A DNA stretch of 64,000 nucleotides from CBDCWO01 sp965223405. Its GTDB lineage: Bacteria > Bacteroidota > Bacteroidia > Chitinophagales > Saprospiraceae. Positions 44,523 through 54,594 of the stretch are shown piece by piece. Location of the stretch: NCBI GenBank assembly GCA_965223405.1, contig CBDCWO010000006.1, positions 1,240,001 through 1,304,000 of the forward strand. The letters run 5' to 3'. The notes beneath the pieces are model-generated. The model did not search any database. It saw only the letters and a program-made list of their open reading frames with translations, and had not been told where the DNA came from. A program made the translations under genes and the position numbers. Position 1 is the first letter of the stretch. Every line of letters begins with the position of its first letter.

Positions 44523-44643
44523 TGTCGTCATTTCCGTCTCCCGGAAATTTAGAATCTGAATCGACCTCATAGAGGGAATGTTTTGATTATCTTTTTTGAG
44601 AAATAGGAAGTACCAAATCAATTACTTTGGTATCTTTCATTTT

Positions 44644-46158
44644 ATGAAACAAAATATCGTTACGCTTTATTCTAAGTACTCCATCCTGGTATGCATTTGG
44701 GGCTGGATGTGCTTCATATCCTGTTCAGAACCCAGTTCTCAACCGAACATCATTTTCTTTTTTGTCGACGATATGGGATGGCAAGAAACTTCTGTTCCTT
44801 TCCATCAGGATTCGACCGAGCTCAATCGTGTATTTTCTACTCCGAATATGGCCCGACTGGCTGAACAAGGAGTTAAGTTTACTCAAGCCTATGCTTGTGC
44901 CGTATGCTCCCCTTCCAGAGTAAGTTGGATGACCGGATATAATGCGGCCCGCCATCAGGTTACGAATTGGACACTTCGTCGAGGCGTATCTCCTGATTGG
45001 GAACATCCGGTTATTACGCCACCAGAATGGAATGTAAACGGAATATCGCCCAATCCGGATACCGAAAATTCCTTTCATGTCAAGGGAACATTACCACAAA
45101 TCCTATCCCAGGCTGGATATAGAACAATTCATGTGGGAAAGGCGCATTTTGGAGCAAAAGGTACTCCGGGTGAAAATCCTGAGAATTTAGGCTTCCAGGT
45201 CAATATTGCCGGTCACGCTGCCGGTGGACCGGGCAGTTATCATGGTGATAAGAACTTTAGCGCATTCTGGAGAAATGGAAGCCAGATCTGGGATGTACCT
45301 GGGTTGGATCAATACCATGGACAAGAAATAAATTTGACCGAAGCGTTAACCCGTGAAGCCGTCAAAGAAATCAAAGAATCGGTGCGTGCGGATTCTGCAT
45401 TCTTTCTATATATGTCCCACTATGCAATTCATGCACCTTGGGAAGAGGATCGCAGGTTTTATCAAAAATATCTGGACCTGGGTTATGATGAGTTTACCGC
45501 GCGATATGCCTCAATGGTAGAAAGTATGGATCATTCGTTGGGAGATATTATGGATGTATTGACAGAAGAGAATATCGAAGAAAATACTCTGGTGCTGTTT
45601 TTGTCTGACAATGGCTCTCCATCACAAGCCAGACCAAACCTTCCATTGAGAGGTCATAAACTTACTCCTTATGAAGGTGGAATCAGAGTTCCCATGTTGG
45701 TGAAATGGCCAGGCTGTGCTCCGAGAGGAATGACCTGTGGAGAATATGTGATCATTGAAGATGTATATCCTAGTTTGTTGCAGGTAGCAGGTGTAACTCT
45801 CGCTAATTTTCCGGAGGACATAGATGGTAAAAGTTGGGTGGAACAATTACAAAAACCGGAATTGTCTACTTCATCCGAAAGACCCATTTATTGGCATTTT
45901 CCACATACTTACGACCAACCTCCTTACAGTGCGCTACGCAAGGGCAAGTGGAAACTGATCTACCAACATGTGGATCAAAGTCTTGAATTATACAACCTGG
46001 AATCTGATATCAGTGAAAGTCAGAATATGTCTAAGTCAAAACCAGAAAAGTTACAGGAAATGGCAGGAACACTGGCTAACTTTCTTCGCGAAAGCAAGGC
46101 CGGAATGTCCATCAATAAATCCACAGGGCGACCAATTCCATATCCGGATGAATTGTAG
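44644..46158 (+). CDS. Sulfatase (formylglycine-dependent), lipoprotein
   Basis: 504 aa from the ATG at 44644, which gives a lipoprotein signal (WGWMCFISCSEPSSQ). The catalytic motif is CSPSRVSWMTG, where the Cys of CxPSR is converted to formylglycine; upstream NIIFFFVDDMGW supplies the metal-binding Asp pair. DNGSPSQARPNLPLRGHK is the other active-site segment. Type I sulfatases of Bacteroidota act on polysaccharides or glycans. A separate formylglycine-generating enzyme is required; GldK at 30 kb has that fold but is structural. The specific substrate is unknown. Confidence 0.9.
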   Translation: MKQNIVTLYSKYSILVCIWGWMCFISCSEPSSQPNIIFFFVDDMGWQETSVPFHQDSTELNRVFSTPNMARLAEQGVKFTQAYACAVCSPSRVSWMTGYNAARHQVTNWTLRRGVSPDWEHPVITPPEWNVNGISPNPDTENSFHVKGTLPQILSQAGYRTIHVGKAHFGAKGTPGENPENLGFQVNIAGHAAGGPGSYHGDKNFSAFWRNGSQIWDVPGLDQYHGQEINLTEALTREAVKEIKESVRADSAFFLYMSHYAIHAPWEEDRRFYQKYLDLGYDEFTARYASMVESMDHSLGDIMDVLTEENIEENTLVLFLSDNGSPSQARPNLPLRGHKLTPYEGGIRVPMLVKWPGCAPRGMTCGEYVIIEDVYPSLLQVAGVTLANFPEDIDGKSWVEQLQKPELSTSSERPIYWHFPHTYDQPPYSALRKGKWKLIYQHVDQSLELYNLESDISESQNMSKSKPEKLQEMAGTLANFLRESKAGMSINKSTGRPIPYPDEL

Positions 46159-46331
46159 CACATTATTGGTTATTATAGACTGATATTAGCCGGTAAAGCA
46201 TAAGTTTCCTGACCACAGATGGACCACATTTGATAAAAGTTTCATGAATTTGTAAACATTTGCCAGAGGGATATTCAATCCATTAATTATTTCTTTTCTT
46301 TGTACCTGTTTTAAAAATAAAACTGGAAAAA

Positions 46332-47288
46332 ATGATTCGAATTCTTGCTAATGATGGTATCCATCCCTCGGGCCAACGAATGATGGAGGATGCTGGATAT
46401 GATGTTGATCTGAACAAGATCGAACAAGCTGATCTAGCCACAAAGCTCAATAACTATGATGCAATTATTGTCAGAAGTGCTACCAAAGTGCGAGAAAATC
46501 TAATCGATGTATCTCCAAATTTAAAAGTAATTGCCAGAGGAGGAGTAGGGCTGGATAACATTGATGTGGATTATGCGAAATCAAAAGGCATCCGAGTCTA
46601 CAATACACCTGCAGCATCTTCAAAATCAGTAGCAGAATTGGCCTTTAGCCATATTTTTGCTTTAGCCAGAGGATTGCACTACACCAATCGAGAATTACCC
46701 AAGGAAAATGCTGATTTTAAAGGGCTTAAAAAAAGATTTTCTAAAGGATTCGAACTTCAGGGTAAAACCTTGGGAATTATTGGCTTGGGTAGAATTGGTC
46801 AGGAAACAGCAAGAATTGCTTGTGCCTTAGGGATGCGTGTAATAGGAGTAGATATCGTTGTCAATGAGGTCGATGTTGCGATTGAAATCAATCAGGGCTT
46901 CAAGCAAGATATTCAAGTGAAGATCAAGGCCCATACTATGGGTGAAATGTTACGAAATGCAGATATTATATCTCTGCATGTTCCTTTTTCAGGAAAGCCC
47001 TTGATTGGCCAAGCGGAAATTGAAAAGATGAAGAATGGTGCAATGATTATAAATACAGCCCGTGGAGGTGCTGTGGATGAAGAAGCTCTGCTCGAAAACT
47101 TAAATAATGGAAAATTGGGAGGAGCCGGAGTCGATGTATTTCTTAATGAACCTCGACCAAAACAAGAACTTTTAGATCATCCCTTAATCTCAGTATCCCC
47201 TCATATTGGCGCAAGTACAGGTGAAGCTCAAGCCAGGATCGGAATTGAGCTTGCCGAAAAAATTATTGATTTCTTTAGCCAGAATTAA
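46332..47288 (+). CDS. D-3-phosphoglycerate dehydrogenase-like (D-2-hydroxyacid dehydrogenase)
   Basis: 318 aa. The NAD-binding motif is GLGRIGQETARIA near residue 149. The substrate-binding and catalytic signature VIARGGVGLDNIDVDYAKSK is at 75-95, NTARGGAVDEEAL near 238, and SPHIGAST with the catalytic His near 290. It lacks the C-terminal ACT regulatory domain of long SerA enzymes. It fits the first step of serine synthesis, but general 2-hydroxyacid dehydrogenase activity is the alternative. Confidence 0.88.
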   Translation: MIRILANDGIHPSGQRMMEDAGYDVDLNKIEQADLATKLNNYDAIIVRSATKVRENLIDVSPNLKVIARGGVGLDNIDVDYAKSKGIRVYNTPAASSKSVAELAFSHIFALARGLHYTNRELPKENADFKGLKKRFSKGFELQGKTLGIIGLGRIGQETARIACALGMRVIGVDIVVNEVDVAIEINQGFKQDIQVKIKAHTMGEMLRNADIISLHVPFSGKPLIGQAEIEKMKNGAMIINTARGGAVDEEALLENLNNGKLGGAGVDVFLNEPRPKQELLDHPLISVSPHIGASTGEAQARIGIELAEKIIDFFSQN

Positions 47289-47331
47289 TTGGCAGAAGTC
47301 GAAAAAGGCATTCAGAAAAATAGAGGGCACC

Positions 47332-47394
47332 TATACCAAAGATGATTAGGTTTGTCCGCCATCATACCGGATAAACCCACCCGTCTTTGGTATA
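47332..47394. repeat. Nested inverted repeat between serA-like and FKBP genes
   Basis: Outer stem TATACCAAAGA (47332-47342) pairs with TCTTTGGTATA (47384-47394). Inner stem GGTTTGTCCG (47349-47358) pairs with CGGATAAACC (47368-47377) using a G-U pair. The element is 63 bp, between convergent genes, without a clear T-run. It may be a processing site, terminator or dispersed repeat. Confidence 0.6.
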
Positions 47395-47460
47395 TTAGAA
47401 TTATTAAGGTACCTGATCTTCAGAATTATTCACCATTAGTTAATAATTCAAAAGAGTGTA

Positions 47461-48030
47461 TTATTCTGGTGCAGACTCTATTTTGCCCAAGATTTCTACA
47501 TCAAAAACCAGTATGGCATCCGGAGGGATAACGGGAGGAAATCCTTCTTTACCATATCCCTGAGCGCTTGGGATCCACACAAGGGCTCTTTCTCCAACTT
47601 TGAGCTGCTGTAATGCTTGGTTCCAACCATCTATTCCATTCCCAATATAAGTTTTCATCGGTTTGCCTTTGTGTCGTGATGAATCAAACATTTTTCCATT
47701 CAGAAATTTACCCTCATAATGCAATTCAATCAAATCTCCCCATTTGAGTAAAGTACCTTCTTTTGATTCAGTTTTACTGATATAAACTCCATCTGCCAAT
47801 CGCTCAGCTGGAATAGCATGTTCAATTAGATATTCAATGATCCGGTTTTCCTGAGAATCAATTAAATTTTCGGGGTTGGGAATGAAATGTTCGTATAACT
47901 TTTGCATTTCTTGCGAGTTTAGTTCTTGGGAAACCTTATCCTTATTGCTGGATGTTAAAGAATTTCCTTGTTCGGATTGCTTACACGCCCACATACCGAA
48001 TAAAATGAGAATAAATAATACCTGCTTCAT
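47461..48030 (-). CDS. FKBP-type peptidyl-prolyl isomerase, lipoprotein
   Basis: 189 aa from the ATG at 48030. The signal peptide ends in FGMWAC, a lipobox, so it is probably an envelope lipoprotein. The FKBP domain spans about residues 85-185: GDLIELHYEGKFLNGKMFDS, then GIDGWNQALQQLKVGERALV, then IPSAQGYGKEGFPPVIPPDA. Key aromatic and Tyr positions of the fold are retained. It accelerates proline isomerisation in exported proteins. Confidence 0.9.
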   Translation of the reverse strand: MKQVLFILILFGMWACKQSEQGNSLTSSNKDKVSQELNSQEMQKLYEHFIPNPENLIDSQENRIIEYLIEHAIPAERLADGVYISKTESKEGTLLKWGDLIELHYEGKFLNGKMFDSSRHKGKPMKTYIGNGIDGWNQALQQLKVGERALVWIPSAQGYGKEGFPPVIPPDAILVFDVEILGKIESAPE

Positions 48031-48206
48031 ATTCAACAAGATAGGTTATTGTCATTTATACCCACAATTCAATTGCGGGTTGACCAATATATGACTATCA
48101 AAAAAGTGTTTCAAGATTTGTGACTTAGCATTTAATACTTGCGTTAAGTAATGGAAAAATAATCAACTTTACTTGAAGCGTATTGTTAACTATAACGAAA
48201 TAGCTT

Positions 48207-48521
48207 ATGGCGAAAGATACTTTTTCAAATCTTATTCAGTCTGAAATACCCATGTTGATAGACTTTTATGCTGAGTGGTGTGGTCCTTGTAAAACATTTC
48301 TACCCGTTTTGGATCAAATAAAGCAGGAATTGGGTCAGCAGGTGAGAATCATTAAGATAGATGTAGATAAAAACCTTAAACTAGCTCAAAAAATGGAAAT
48401 CATGGGTGTCCCTACGGTCATGATCTATCACCGGGGAACCTTAATCTGGGAGGCTCCCGGTGTTCCAACGAAACAATTTTTACTGGCGAAACTCCGTGCG
48501 TTACTTTCTACTTCCAATTAG
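48207..48521 (+). CDS. Thioredoxin
   Basis: 104 aa, no signal peptide, so cytoplasmic. The redox active site WCGPCK is at residues 24-29 (C25, C28), the buried Asp at DFYAEW, and the cis-Pro in MGVPTVMIYHRG. It reduces disulfides of many enzymes with thioredoxin reductase. Whether it is the main or an accessory thioredoxin cannot be told here. Confidence 0.93.
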   Translation: MAKDTFSNLIQSEIPMLIDFYAEWCGPCKTFLPVLDQIKQELGQQVRIIKIDVDKNLKLAQKMEIMGVPTVMIYHRGTLIWEAPGVPTKQFLLAKLRALLSTSN

Positions 48522-48742
48522 GCAGGTGTTTCGACTTCTTTCAATTGACAACGGCCTACATATGGGTAAATACTTGATAAAAATTCCTAAGAAGCATTTG
48601 TTAGATATCTCTACGTTTGATTCATGTAGGCAAATTTTCATACCAAATACTCATTCAATCAATCTAATTTTACATTAACAGGACGTTTTTTGTTCCTATT
48701 TTTATTAAAAATCGTAATTTAAATGCAAGCAAACCCCATGAA

Positions 48743-51652
48743 ATGAGAGTAATTTTTATGCTGGCAATTTACCTGATGCAATTCCAACTTGTTGGTCAAG
48801 AAAATCATTTGGTACAAAGTCTTGCATCCGCCAAGGGTAAAAACAGGGTAGAGATATTGCTTAAACTTACCGATCAGTACAAAGTGTCGAAACCTGATTT
48901 AGCCAAAGAATATGCACTAGAAGCTAATCAATTGGCTAAAAAATTAAATCTTGTTCGGGAACAAATTGAAAGTTATTATGACTTGGGAATTATCGAGCGA
49001 GATAATAGGAAGTATCGAAGGGCTGTACAAAATACGGAAAAAGGGTTATTACTTGCCAATCGAATTAGATCAACCAGACTCAGAATCGAAGGAAATAAAA
49101 TCCTGGAGACCATATACCGTCTAAATAATCGCAAATCCAAAGCAGAAGATTATGCTTTTGTTCATCAAAGAATCAAGGATAGCTTAGATCAAATTGCAAT
49201 TCAACGCAAATTAGACACTTTGCAGGAACAATATTCTGAAGACCAAGAGTTGTTGGCTACCACGGAAAAAGCACTGGAGACTCAAAAGGTGTACAGTCGT
49301 CAAAAAGAGGAGGCGATCAATCAATTGCAAGAAACCACTTCTCAATTGGAGTATGAAACCATCATGCTTCAAATCCAAGCCAAAGATCTGGAACGTAAGA
49401 ATTTATTGAATGAATTGCGATTAACCCAAGAAAAGACTCGTCGGGAAAAAGCCAGAAGTCAAAGAAACCTATTTATGGCCTTATCCATTGTGTCCATCTT
49501 GATTCTGATAGGGCTCTGGCTATCCTATAGACTCTATCGGCAACGAAGACTTTCAAAAAATGAAAAAGAGCGGCGATTGAAATTGGAACAGATCGATAGA
49601 CTCAAGGATCAATTTATTGCTAATACCTCTCATGAATTAAGGACTCCTCTACACGGAATGATTGGTTTGGCTGAATCATTACGAGATGGAACGGCTGGAG
49701 AAGTTAATGCAGAAATGGTTAAGAACCTAAATATGATAGTACATTCAGGAAATCGACTTTCTGCGCTTATCAATGATTTATTGGATTTTTCAAAATTAAA
49801 AAGTAGTCAATTAGATCTCGATCTCAAGGCAATAGATTTAAAGGTTATAACTGACGTGGTTATTCAGGGAATCCGTCCACTAGCGCGAGAAAAAGGGCTG
49901 TCAATCAAAAATCTAATATCTAATAACATTGCGGCAGTTGAAGCTGATGAAAACAGACTGCAGCAGATACTATACAATTTATTGGGAAACGCCACTAAGT
50001 TTACCGAAAAAGGGGACATTAGGGTTCAAGCAGAAGAAGTCGAAAATGAAGTTCGCATTAAGATTACAGATACAGGAATTGGGATTCCGAGAGAAAAACA
50101 AAAATATATATTTAATATTTTCCAGCAGGGAGATGGTTCGACTGAACGGGAACATGGCGGTGCTGGCCTGGGTCTTACGATTACCAAACAATTGGTTGAG
50201 CTTCATGGAGGTCGTATTGAGGTGATATCTTCACCAGGAAGGGGCTCAACTTTTACCTTTACTCTGCCCAAATCCGATGCGGATAAGGATGTCATGATAT
50301 CTACTCCAAAGTACATTGAACCGGAATTGTCAAAACTCATGGATTTAGCCCTTATTAAAGAATCATTGAGTGTGGACTATACTGGAGGGAAGAAAAATGG
50401 GTATGATCCGGTGAATGTCCATATACTTTTAGTAGATGATGAACCTGTCAATCAGCAGGTGTTGATCAATCATTTGAAGAATGAGAGATTTGAAATTACT
50501 TCTGCGATGAATGGGGCTGAAGCGCTTGCGTCATTGGATAAACTAAAATTCGATTTGGTCCTATTGGATCTAATGATGCCCAAGATGTCAGGGTATGAAG
50601 TATGTACACGCATTCGTGAAAAATACCTTCCTTCGGAGCTACCTATTATCATGATTACTGCCAAAAACCAAGTTCAGGATATGGTACAGGGTCTTCGATT
50701 GGGAGCAAATGATTATTTGGCCAAGCCGTTCTCCAAGGATGAATTTCTGGCACGGGTGAAAACACAGATTAACTTACATCAAATAAGCAAGGCGACCAGT
50801 AAATTTGTACCCTACGAGTTTCTAAAATCTATCGGCCGGGAGCATATCACTGATGTAAAACTCGGAGATCAAATCCAAAAAGAAGTTACTGTCGTTTTTT
50901 CTGACATTAGGGATTATACCACGATGTCGGAATCCATGTCTCCGGATGAAAACTTCAAATTTGTCAACGCCTATGTAGGTCGTATGGGGCCGATCATTCG
51001 CAACCATCAGGGTTTCGTAAATCAATATCTAGGTGACGCAATCATGTCTATCTTCCTTGATTCGCCTGAAGATGCATTAAAAGCGTCAATAGAAATGCTT
51101 AAAATGACCCAACTCTATAATTTAGAAAGAAAGAATCGAGGCCGAAATCTATTGCGAATTGGAATCGGAATGCATACCGGTCAATTGATAATGGGGATTA
51201 TCGGAGATGAAAGCAGGACCGATGCTGCTACGGTTGCAGACACGGTAAATACCGCCTCTAGAATGGAAGGGTTGACCAAGTATTATGGTGTCAATTTGTT
51301 ACTAAGTGAATACAGCTTAATTCGCTTGTCCGGCCCGGAAAACTTTAACTTTCGATTTTTGGGAAGAGTACAGGTCAAAGGAAAGAAAGATCCGGTTAGT
51401 CTTTACGAGTGTATCAACGGTGATACTCCAGAACAAATGGAGCTAAAATTAGAATCTTTGTCCAATTTTAATCAAGGCGTAGAACATTTTTTCTCTCAGC
51501 AATTTAGTGAGGCTGAGAAAATCTTTTCCAATATTCTCACCTACCATGAGGAAGACGGTCCATGTAAATATTTTCTTGAGAAAACGCAAAAATACCTTAT
51601 CAAAGGAGTACCTGATAATTGGACCGGTGTAGAACAAATGATAAGCAAATAA
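48743..51652 (+). CDS. Hybrid histidine kinase-receiver-class III cyclase fusion
   Basis: 969 aa. After a signal peptide come TPR-like helices (~25-150), a coiled coil (~150-235) and one membrane helix (~243-265, LFMALSIVSILILIGLWLSY). The kinase has HELRTPLHGM with phospho-acceptor H297 and ATP-lid motifs (NLLGNATKFTEKG, TDTGIGIPREKQ, HGGAGLGL). The receiver domain has D609 (LLDLMMP) and the switch Lys in LAKPFSKDEF. The C-terminal class III adenylate/guanylate cyclase domain has metal ligands D721 (FSDIRDYTT) and D765 (YLGDAIMSIF), plus ADTVNTASRMEG. It would sense a periplasmic signal, phosphorylate the linked receiver and control cyclic-nucleotide synthesis. Confidence 0.93.
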   Translation: MRVIFMLAIYLMQFQLVGQENHLVQSLASAKGKNRVEILLKLTDQYKVSKPDLAKEYALEANQLAKKLNLVREQIESYYDLGIIERDNRKYRRAVQNTEKGLLLANRIRSTRLRIEGNKILETIYRLNNRKSKAEDYAFVHQRIKDSLDQIAIQRKLDTLQEQYSEDQELLATTEKALETQKVYSRQKEEAINQLQETTSQLEYETIMLQIQAKDLERKNLLNELRLTQEKTRREKARSQRNLFMALSIVSILILIGLWLSYRLYRQRRLSKNEKERRLKLEQIDRLKDQFIANTSHELRTPLHGMIGLAESLRDGTAGEVNAEMVKNLNMIVHSGNRLSALINDLLDFSKLKSSQLDLDLKAIDLKVITDVVIQGIRPLAREKGLSIKNLISNNIAAVEADENRLQQILYNLLGNATKFTEKGDIRVQAEEVENEVRIKITDTGIGIPREKQKYIFNIFQQGDGSTEREHGGAGLGLTITKQLVELHGGRIEVISSPGRGSTFTFTLPKSDADKDVMISTPKYIEPELSKLMDLALIKESLSVDYTGGKKNGYDPVNVHILLVDDEPVNQQVLINHLKNERFEITSAMNGAEALASLDKLKFDLVLLDLMMPKMSGYEVCTRIREKYLPSELPIIMITAKNQVQDMVQGLRLGANDYLAKPFSKDEFLARVKTQINLHQISKATSKFVPYEFLKSIGREHITDVKLGDQIQKEVTVVFSDIRDYTTMSESMSPDENFKFVNAYVGRMGPIIRNHQGFVNQYLGDAIMSIFLDSPEDALKASIEMLKMTQLYNLERKNRGRNLLRIGIGMHTGQLIMGIIGDESRTDAATVADTVNTASRMEGLTKYYGVNLLLSEYSLIRLSGPENFNFRFLGRVQVKGKKDPVSLYECINGDTPEQMELKLESLSNFNQGVEHFFSQQFSEAEKIFSNILTYHEEDGPCKYFLEKTQKYLIKGVPDNWTGVEQMISK

Positions 51653-51698
51653 TGGATAATAAAGTGTGAGTGAATGATTATAAATTAGGAATTGATAA

Positions 51699-53126
51699 TT
51701 ATCTGATCCCTCTTACAATGGTTTTTTCATTAATCCAACAGGGTATGGTATACGTTGAGCCTTCACTTAATTGCATCATATGCAGATCTTCCTTCTTCGG
51801 CATATACTGAGCGTATTTCCTGATCCACTGATTGGCTTCTTCAGCTGCTTCGGGATCGATTCTTTTGGCATATTGAAATTTATCGATTGCAGCCCAGACT
51901 ACCCTTTGACTATCGAAGCCTCTACCTGGACCACACAACGGGCCACTAGAAGCATATAATTTGCCGATTAATAAGTACGGCTCACCCCAATTGGATTTAT
52001 GACTGGCAGCTTCCAGAGCGTATTTTCGAGAAAGTGAAAAGTTACGTAGGTTGCCGTAATATAATTTGGCTACAATAAGTAAATATTTAGCTTTCTTTTC
52101 CGGATCATCAGTTTTTTCTACATATTCCAAAAACTTGGTAACTGCTTCTTGGTATTTTCCATCTTGATAAGCATCATAGGCTTGGCGTAAAGGTCCAGGT
52201 TCTGTTGCAACTACACACTTTTCTTTCAGCGCATTACGAATTTCGACTAATTTTTCATCCTCATCGCTACACCCTCCCCATTTAAACCGGGCTAAAACCG
52301 TACGTATCACATCACAATCATCTGGATTGTCTAAAAATTCAGTATAATATTTTTCCTTATAATAGTTACAATCGTAAAATCCATCTACTCCTTCGAACTC
52401 CTCAAGTCTAAGTGGTGCATATTCATTGATAATATTCCAGGGTTCGCATTCTTTCTCATTCTTGCAGGTAGCCAGGCCATGCTCGAGTATTTCCTTGATC
52501 TTTCCGGCATAGTGTTGTGCTTCTTTCAAATCAACTTTTTCCTCAACAAACATCTGGATTAAAAGAGCTGAAAATGGATTTAACACAAAGTAATCTGTCT
52601 TGATATCGTATTTGTCAATCGAAGCTTTGAACAGTCTGTAGATTTCTTCATCATCAACAAAATCCCGGTACTTATAGAAGTAATCAAACCCTTTTCTCCC
52701 CTCAGGATTAAATTTAGCATCGCACTTTCCCAAATCATCATATAGTTTCATGATTTTTTTGAGATACTCTTTCTTTTCTTCTGTATCTTCTGCCTTCTGT
52801 AGAAAATGGTTGTAGATGACTATTCCGTCCTCATAGTGGGTATTTCGATTACCATCTGCCATAGGCGCCAATTCAAAAGCTTTCTTCCAATGAGGTAAAG
52901 CTTCTTTATATCTTTTAGCCCGCATATGGTCCCGGTAAATGACATGTTCCGTTTCTGCTTCATCTTGATGTCCGGTTTCAAACCAGTTAGCACATGGACC
53001 AATCTTCTCCGCATCCATCTTCTTAGGTAAATCCTCTTTATCTGGAAGGGTACTGGTGACCACTTTGGGAGAGCACGCACATAGACTTATGATCATTGCA
53101 AGAAGGCAGATACGAGAAAAACCCAT
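51699..53126 (-). CDS. TPR-repeat lipoprotein, last gene of the purH operon
   Basis: 475 aa with a lipoprotein signal (ISLCAC, Cys18). Many short helical repeats of TPR/Sel1-like type are visible (KEALPHWKKAFELAPMADG, QEAVTKFLEYVEKTDDPEKK). The C-terminal module ends MPKKEDLHMMQLSEGSTYTI, then PCWINEKT. It is paralogous to the upstream gene (53176-54594): the N-terminal DEAETEHVIYRDHM and C-terminal CW motif match. It is probably an envelope scaffold or complex subunit in Bacteroidota; the function is unknown. Confidence 0.75.
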   Translation of the reverse strand: MGFSRICLLAMIISLCACSPKVVTSTLPDKEDLPKKMDAEKIGPCANWFETGHQDEAETEHVIYRDHMRAKRYKEALPHWKKAFELAPMADGNRNTHYEDGIVIYNHFLQKAEDTEEKKEYLKKIMKLYDDLGKCDAKFNPEGRKGFDYFYKYRDFVDDEEIYRLFKASIDKYDIKTDYFVLNPFSALLIQMFVEEKVDLKEAQHYAGKIKEILEHGLATCKNEKECEPWNIINEYAPLRLEEFEGVDGFYDCNYYKEKYYTEFLDNPDDCDVIRTVLARFKWGGCSDEDEKLVEIRNALKEKCVVATEPGPLRQAYDAYQDGKYQEAVTKFLEYVEKTDDPEKKAKYLLIVAKLYYGNLRNFSLSRKYALEAASHKSNWGEPYLLIGKLYASSGPLCGPGRGFDSQRVVWAAIDKFQYAKRIDPEAAEEANQWIRKYAQYMPKKEDLHMMQLSEGSTYTIPCWINEKTIVRGIR

Positions 53127-53175
53127 TTTGAAACGTGTTTAGACCAGTCAATTAATTTATAAGTACGGCCAATAC

Positions 53176-54594
53176 TTACAGAGTCACTTTAACAGATTCT
53201 CCGATCCAGCACCCTACTTTAACTACTTTACCATTAGTTTTACGCATAAATACCTCTTCTTTCGGAGGTTTAAATTTACTGTATCTGGCGATGAGTCGAT
53301 TTGCGTCGTCGGCCGCTTCAGGATCCCTGGATTTTGCAACTGCCCATTTGTTTATCGCTGCTAAAATTACCAATCCTCGCTCATATGCATCTTTTCCACA
53401 ACTATTGCTAGAACGTGCATACATCTCTCCGATTAAGATATGAGGTCGACCCCAGTCTGGATTCAGCTTAGCGGCATTCAGTGCCGAAACTCTGGCTTGT
53501 ACATATTGGTTTTGGTTACGAAATTGGATCGAGGCCATTCTGAACCAATATTCAGATTTTTTAATATCGTCGGTCTCGAGTTGAATGGCTTCTCGATATT
53601 TGGCTATAGCTTCCGGAAATTGACCCGCATCATATAGTCTCTTGGCGGCAAAACTTGGATTCTTAGCTTCAAACTCAGCCATTAATCTCGCGTTTTCTTC
53701 TTCAGCATACTTAGACCACTTTTCTGCCAATTCCATCAATAGAGCATCGGTAGAATCACAGCCTTCAGTTTTTAACTTATTATACACATACTTGATAACC
53801 TCGGGATCATCTACATTGGCCCGGTAGTCAGGTTCTAATTTTGCCTTAAAATAGGCACAATCAAAGATTTCACTTTCAATTTTGGCAAACGATCCATTCA
53901 TAGCATCCTGAGCTTGCTTATAATAGGGACCATAGTCCTTATTGTTCTCCACATTATGATCGGCAATTTCATTTAGTATGGCATGAACGGATCGAGCTTT
54001 GTCCTTATCCATATTGCCTTTTTCAAATTGATAGACCACTATGTTGGCATAAGGAGCAAAAACAGTATACAGTGTAGATTTTCCGGCTAACTCAATCCCC
54101 TTATCCAAAGCTTCAATTGTTTGGGAGTAGGGTGTATTAAAAGTATAATACATATCAAACGCTTTATCCCCATACAACCGTCCCATTTTTTCTTTGATGC
54201 AGTGATCCCCTTGACATCTGGGCACCTTTATTGAGCCGGCTTCATAACAACTAATCAGTTTGTCATACAACTGCAGTGTCATATCCTTGGCTTCCTTTTT
54301 TGCTGCCTCATCGGCAGCATTTTTAAATTTATGTTTATAAATCGCAATTCCATCAATAAAGTGGTTATCTCTCAAACCATCTGCAGCAGGGGCAATATCG
54401 AAAACTTTTTTCCAAAACTCAAAAGCACCTTCATAATCCTCCCTTTTAATAAAATCTCTGTAGGTAACATGAAGTGTTTCGGCTTCATCTTTTTTGCTGG
54501 CATCTAAATCTTCCCAATTGACGCATTGGCTAAAAAGATCAGGAGTGAGAAATAAAAAACATATTAAAATGCCCGTAAGTGATTTTTTCATCAT
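53176..54594 (-). CDS. TPR-repeat protein, paralogue of the next gene
   Basis: 472 aa with a signal peptide (MMKKSLTGILICFLFLTPDLF). TPR-type helices fill the body (DYEGAFEFWKKVFDIAPAAD, FPEAIAKYREAIQLETDD). The C-terminal KPPKEEVFMRKTNGKVVKVG, then CWIGESVKV, is the same end module as in the paralogue 49 bp downstream. The start overlaps the stop of the preceding barrel gene by one base, so translation is coupled. The two copies arose by duplication. Confidence 0.75.
   Translation of the reverse strand: MMKKSLTGILICFLFLTPDLFSQCVNWEDLDASKKDEAETLHVTYRDFIKREDYEGAFEFWKKVFDIAPAADGLRDNHFIDGIAIYKHKFKNAADEAAKKEAKDMTLQLYDKLISCYEAGSIKVPRCQGDHCIKEKMGRLYGDKAFDMYYTFNTPYSQTIEALDKGIELAGKSTLYTVFAPYANIVVYQFEKGNMDKDKARSVHAILNEIADHNVENNKDYGPYYKQAQDAMNGSFAKIESEIFDCAYFKAKLEPDYRANVDDPEVIKYVYNKLKTEGCDSTDALLMELAEKWSKYAEEENARLMAEFEAKNPSFAAKRLYDAGQFPEAIAKYREAIQLETDDIKKSEYWFRMASIQFRNQNQYVQARVSALNAAKLNPDWGRPHILIGEMYARSSNSCGKDAYERGLVILAAINKWAVAKSRDPEAADDANRLIARYSKFKPPKEEVFMRKTNGKVVKVGCWIGESVKVTL

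Noticed and set aside
44596..44643. Longer N-terminus for the sulfatase
   Set aside because: The ATG at 44644 directly precedes the lipoprotein signal; the upstream residues are unlikely to be translated.
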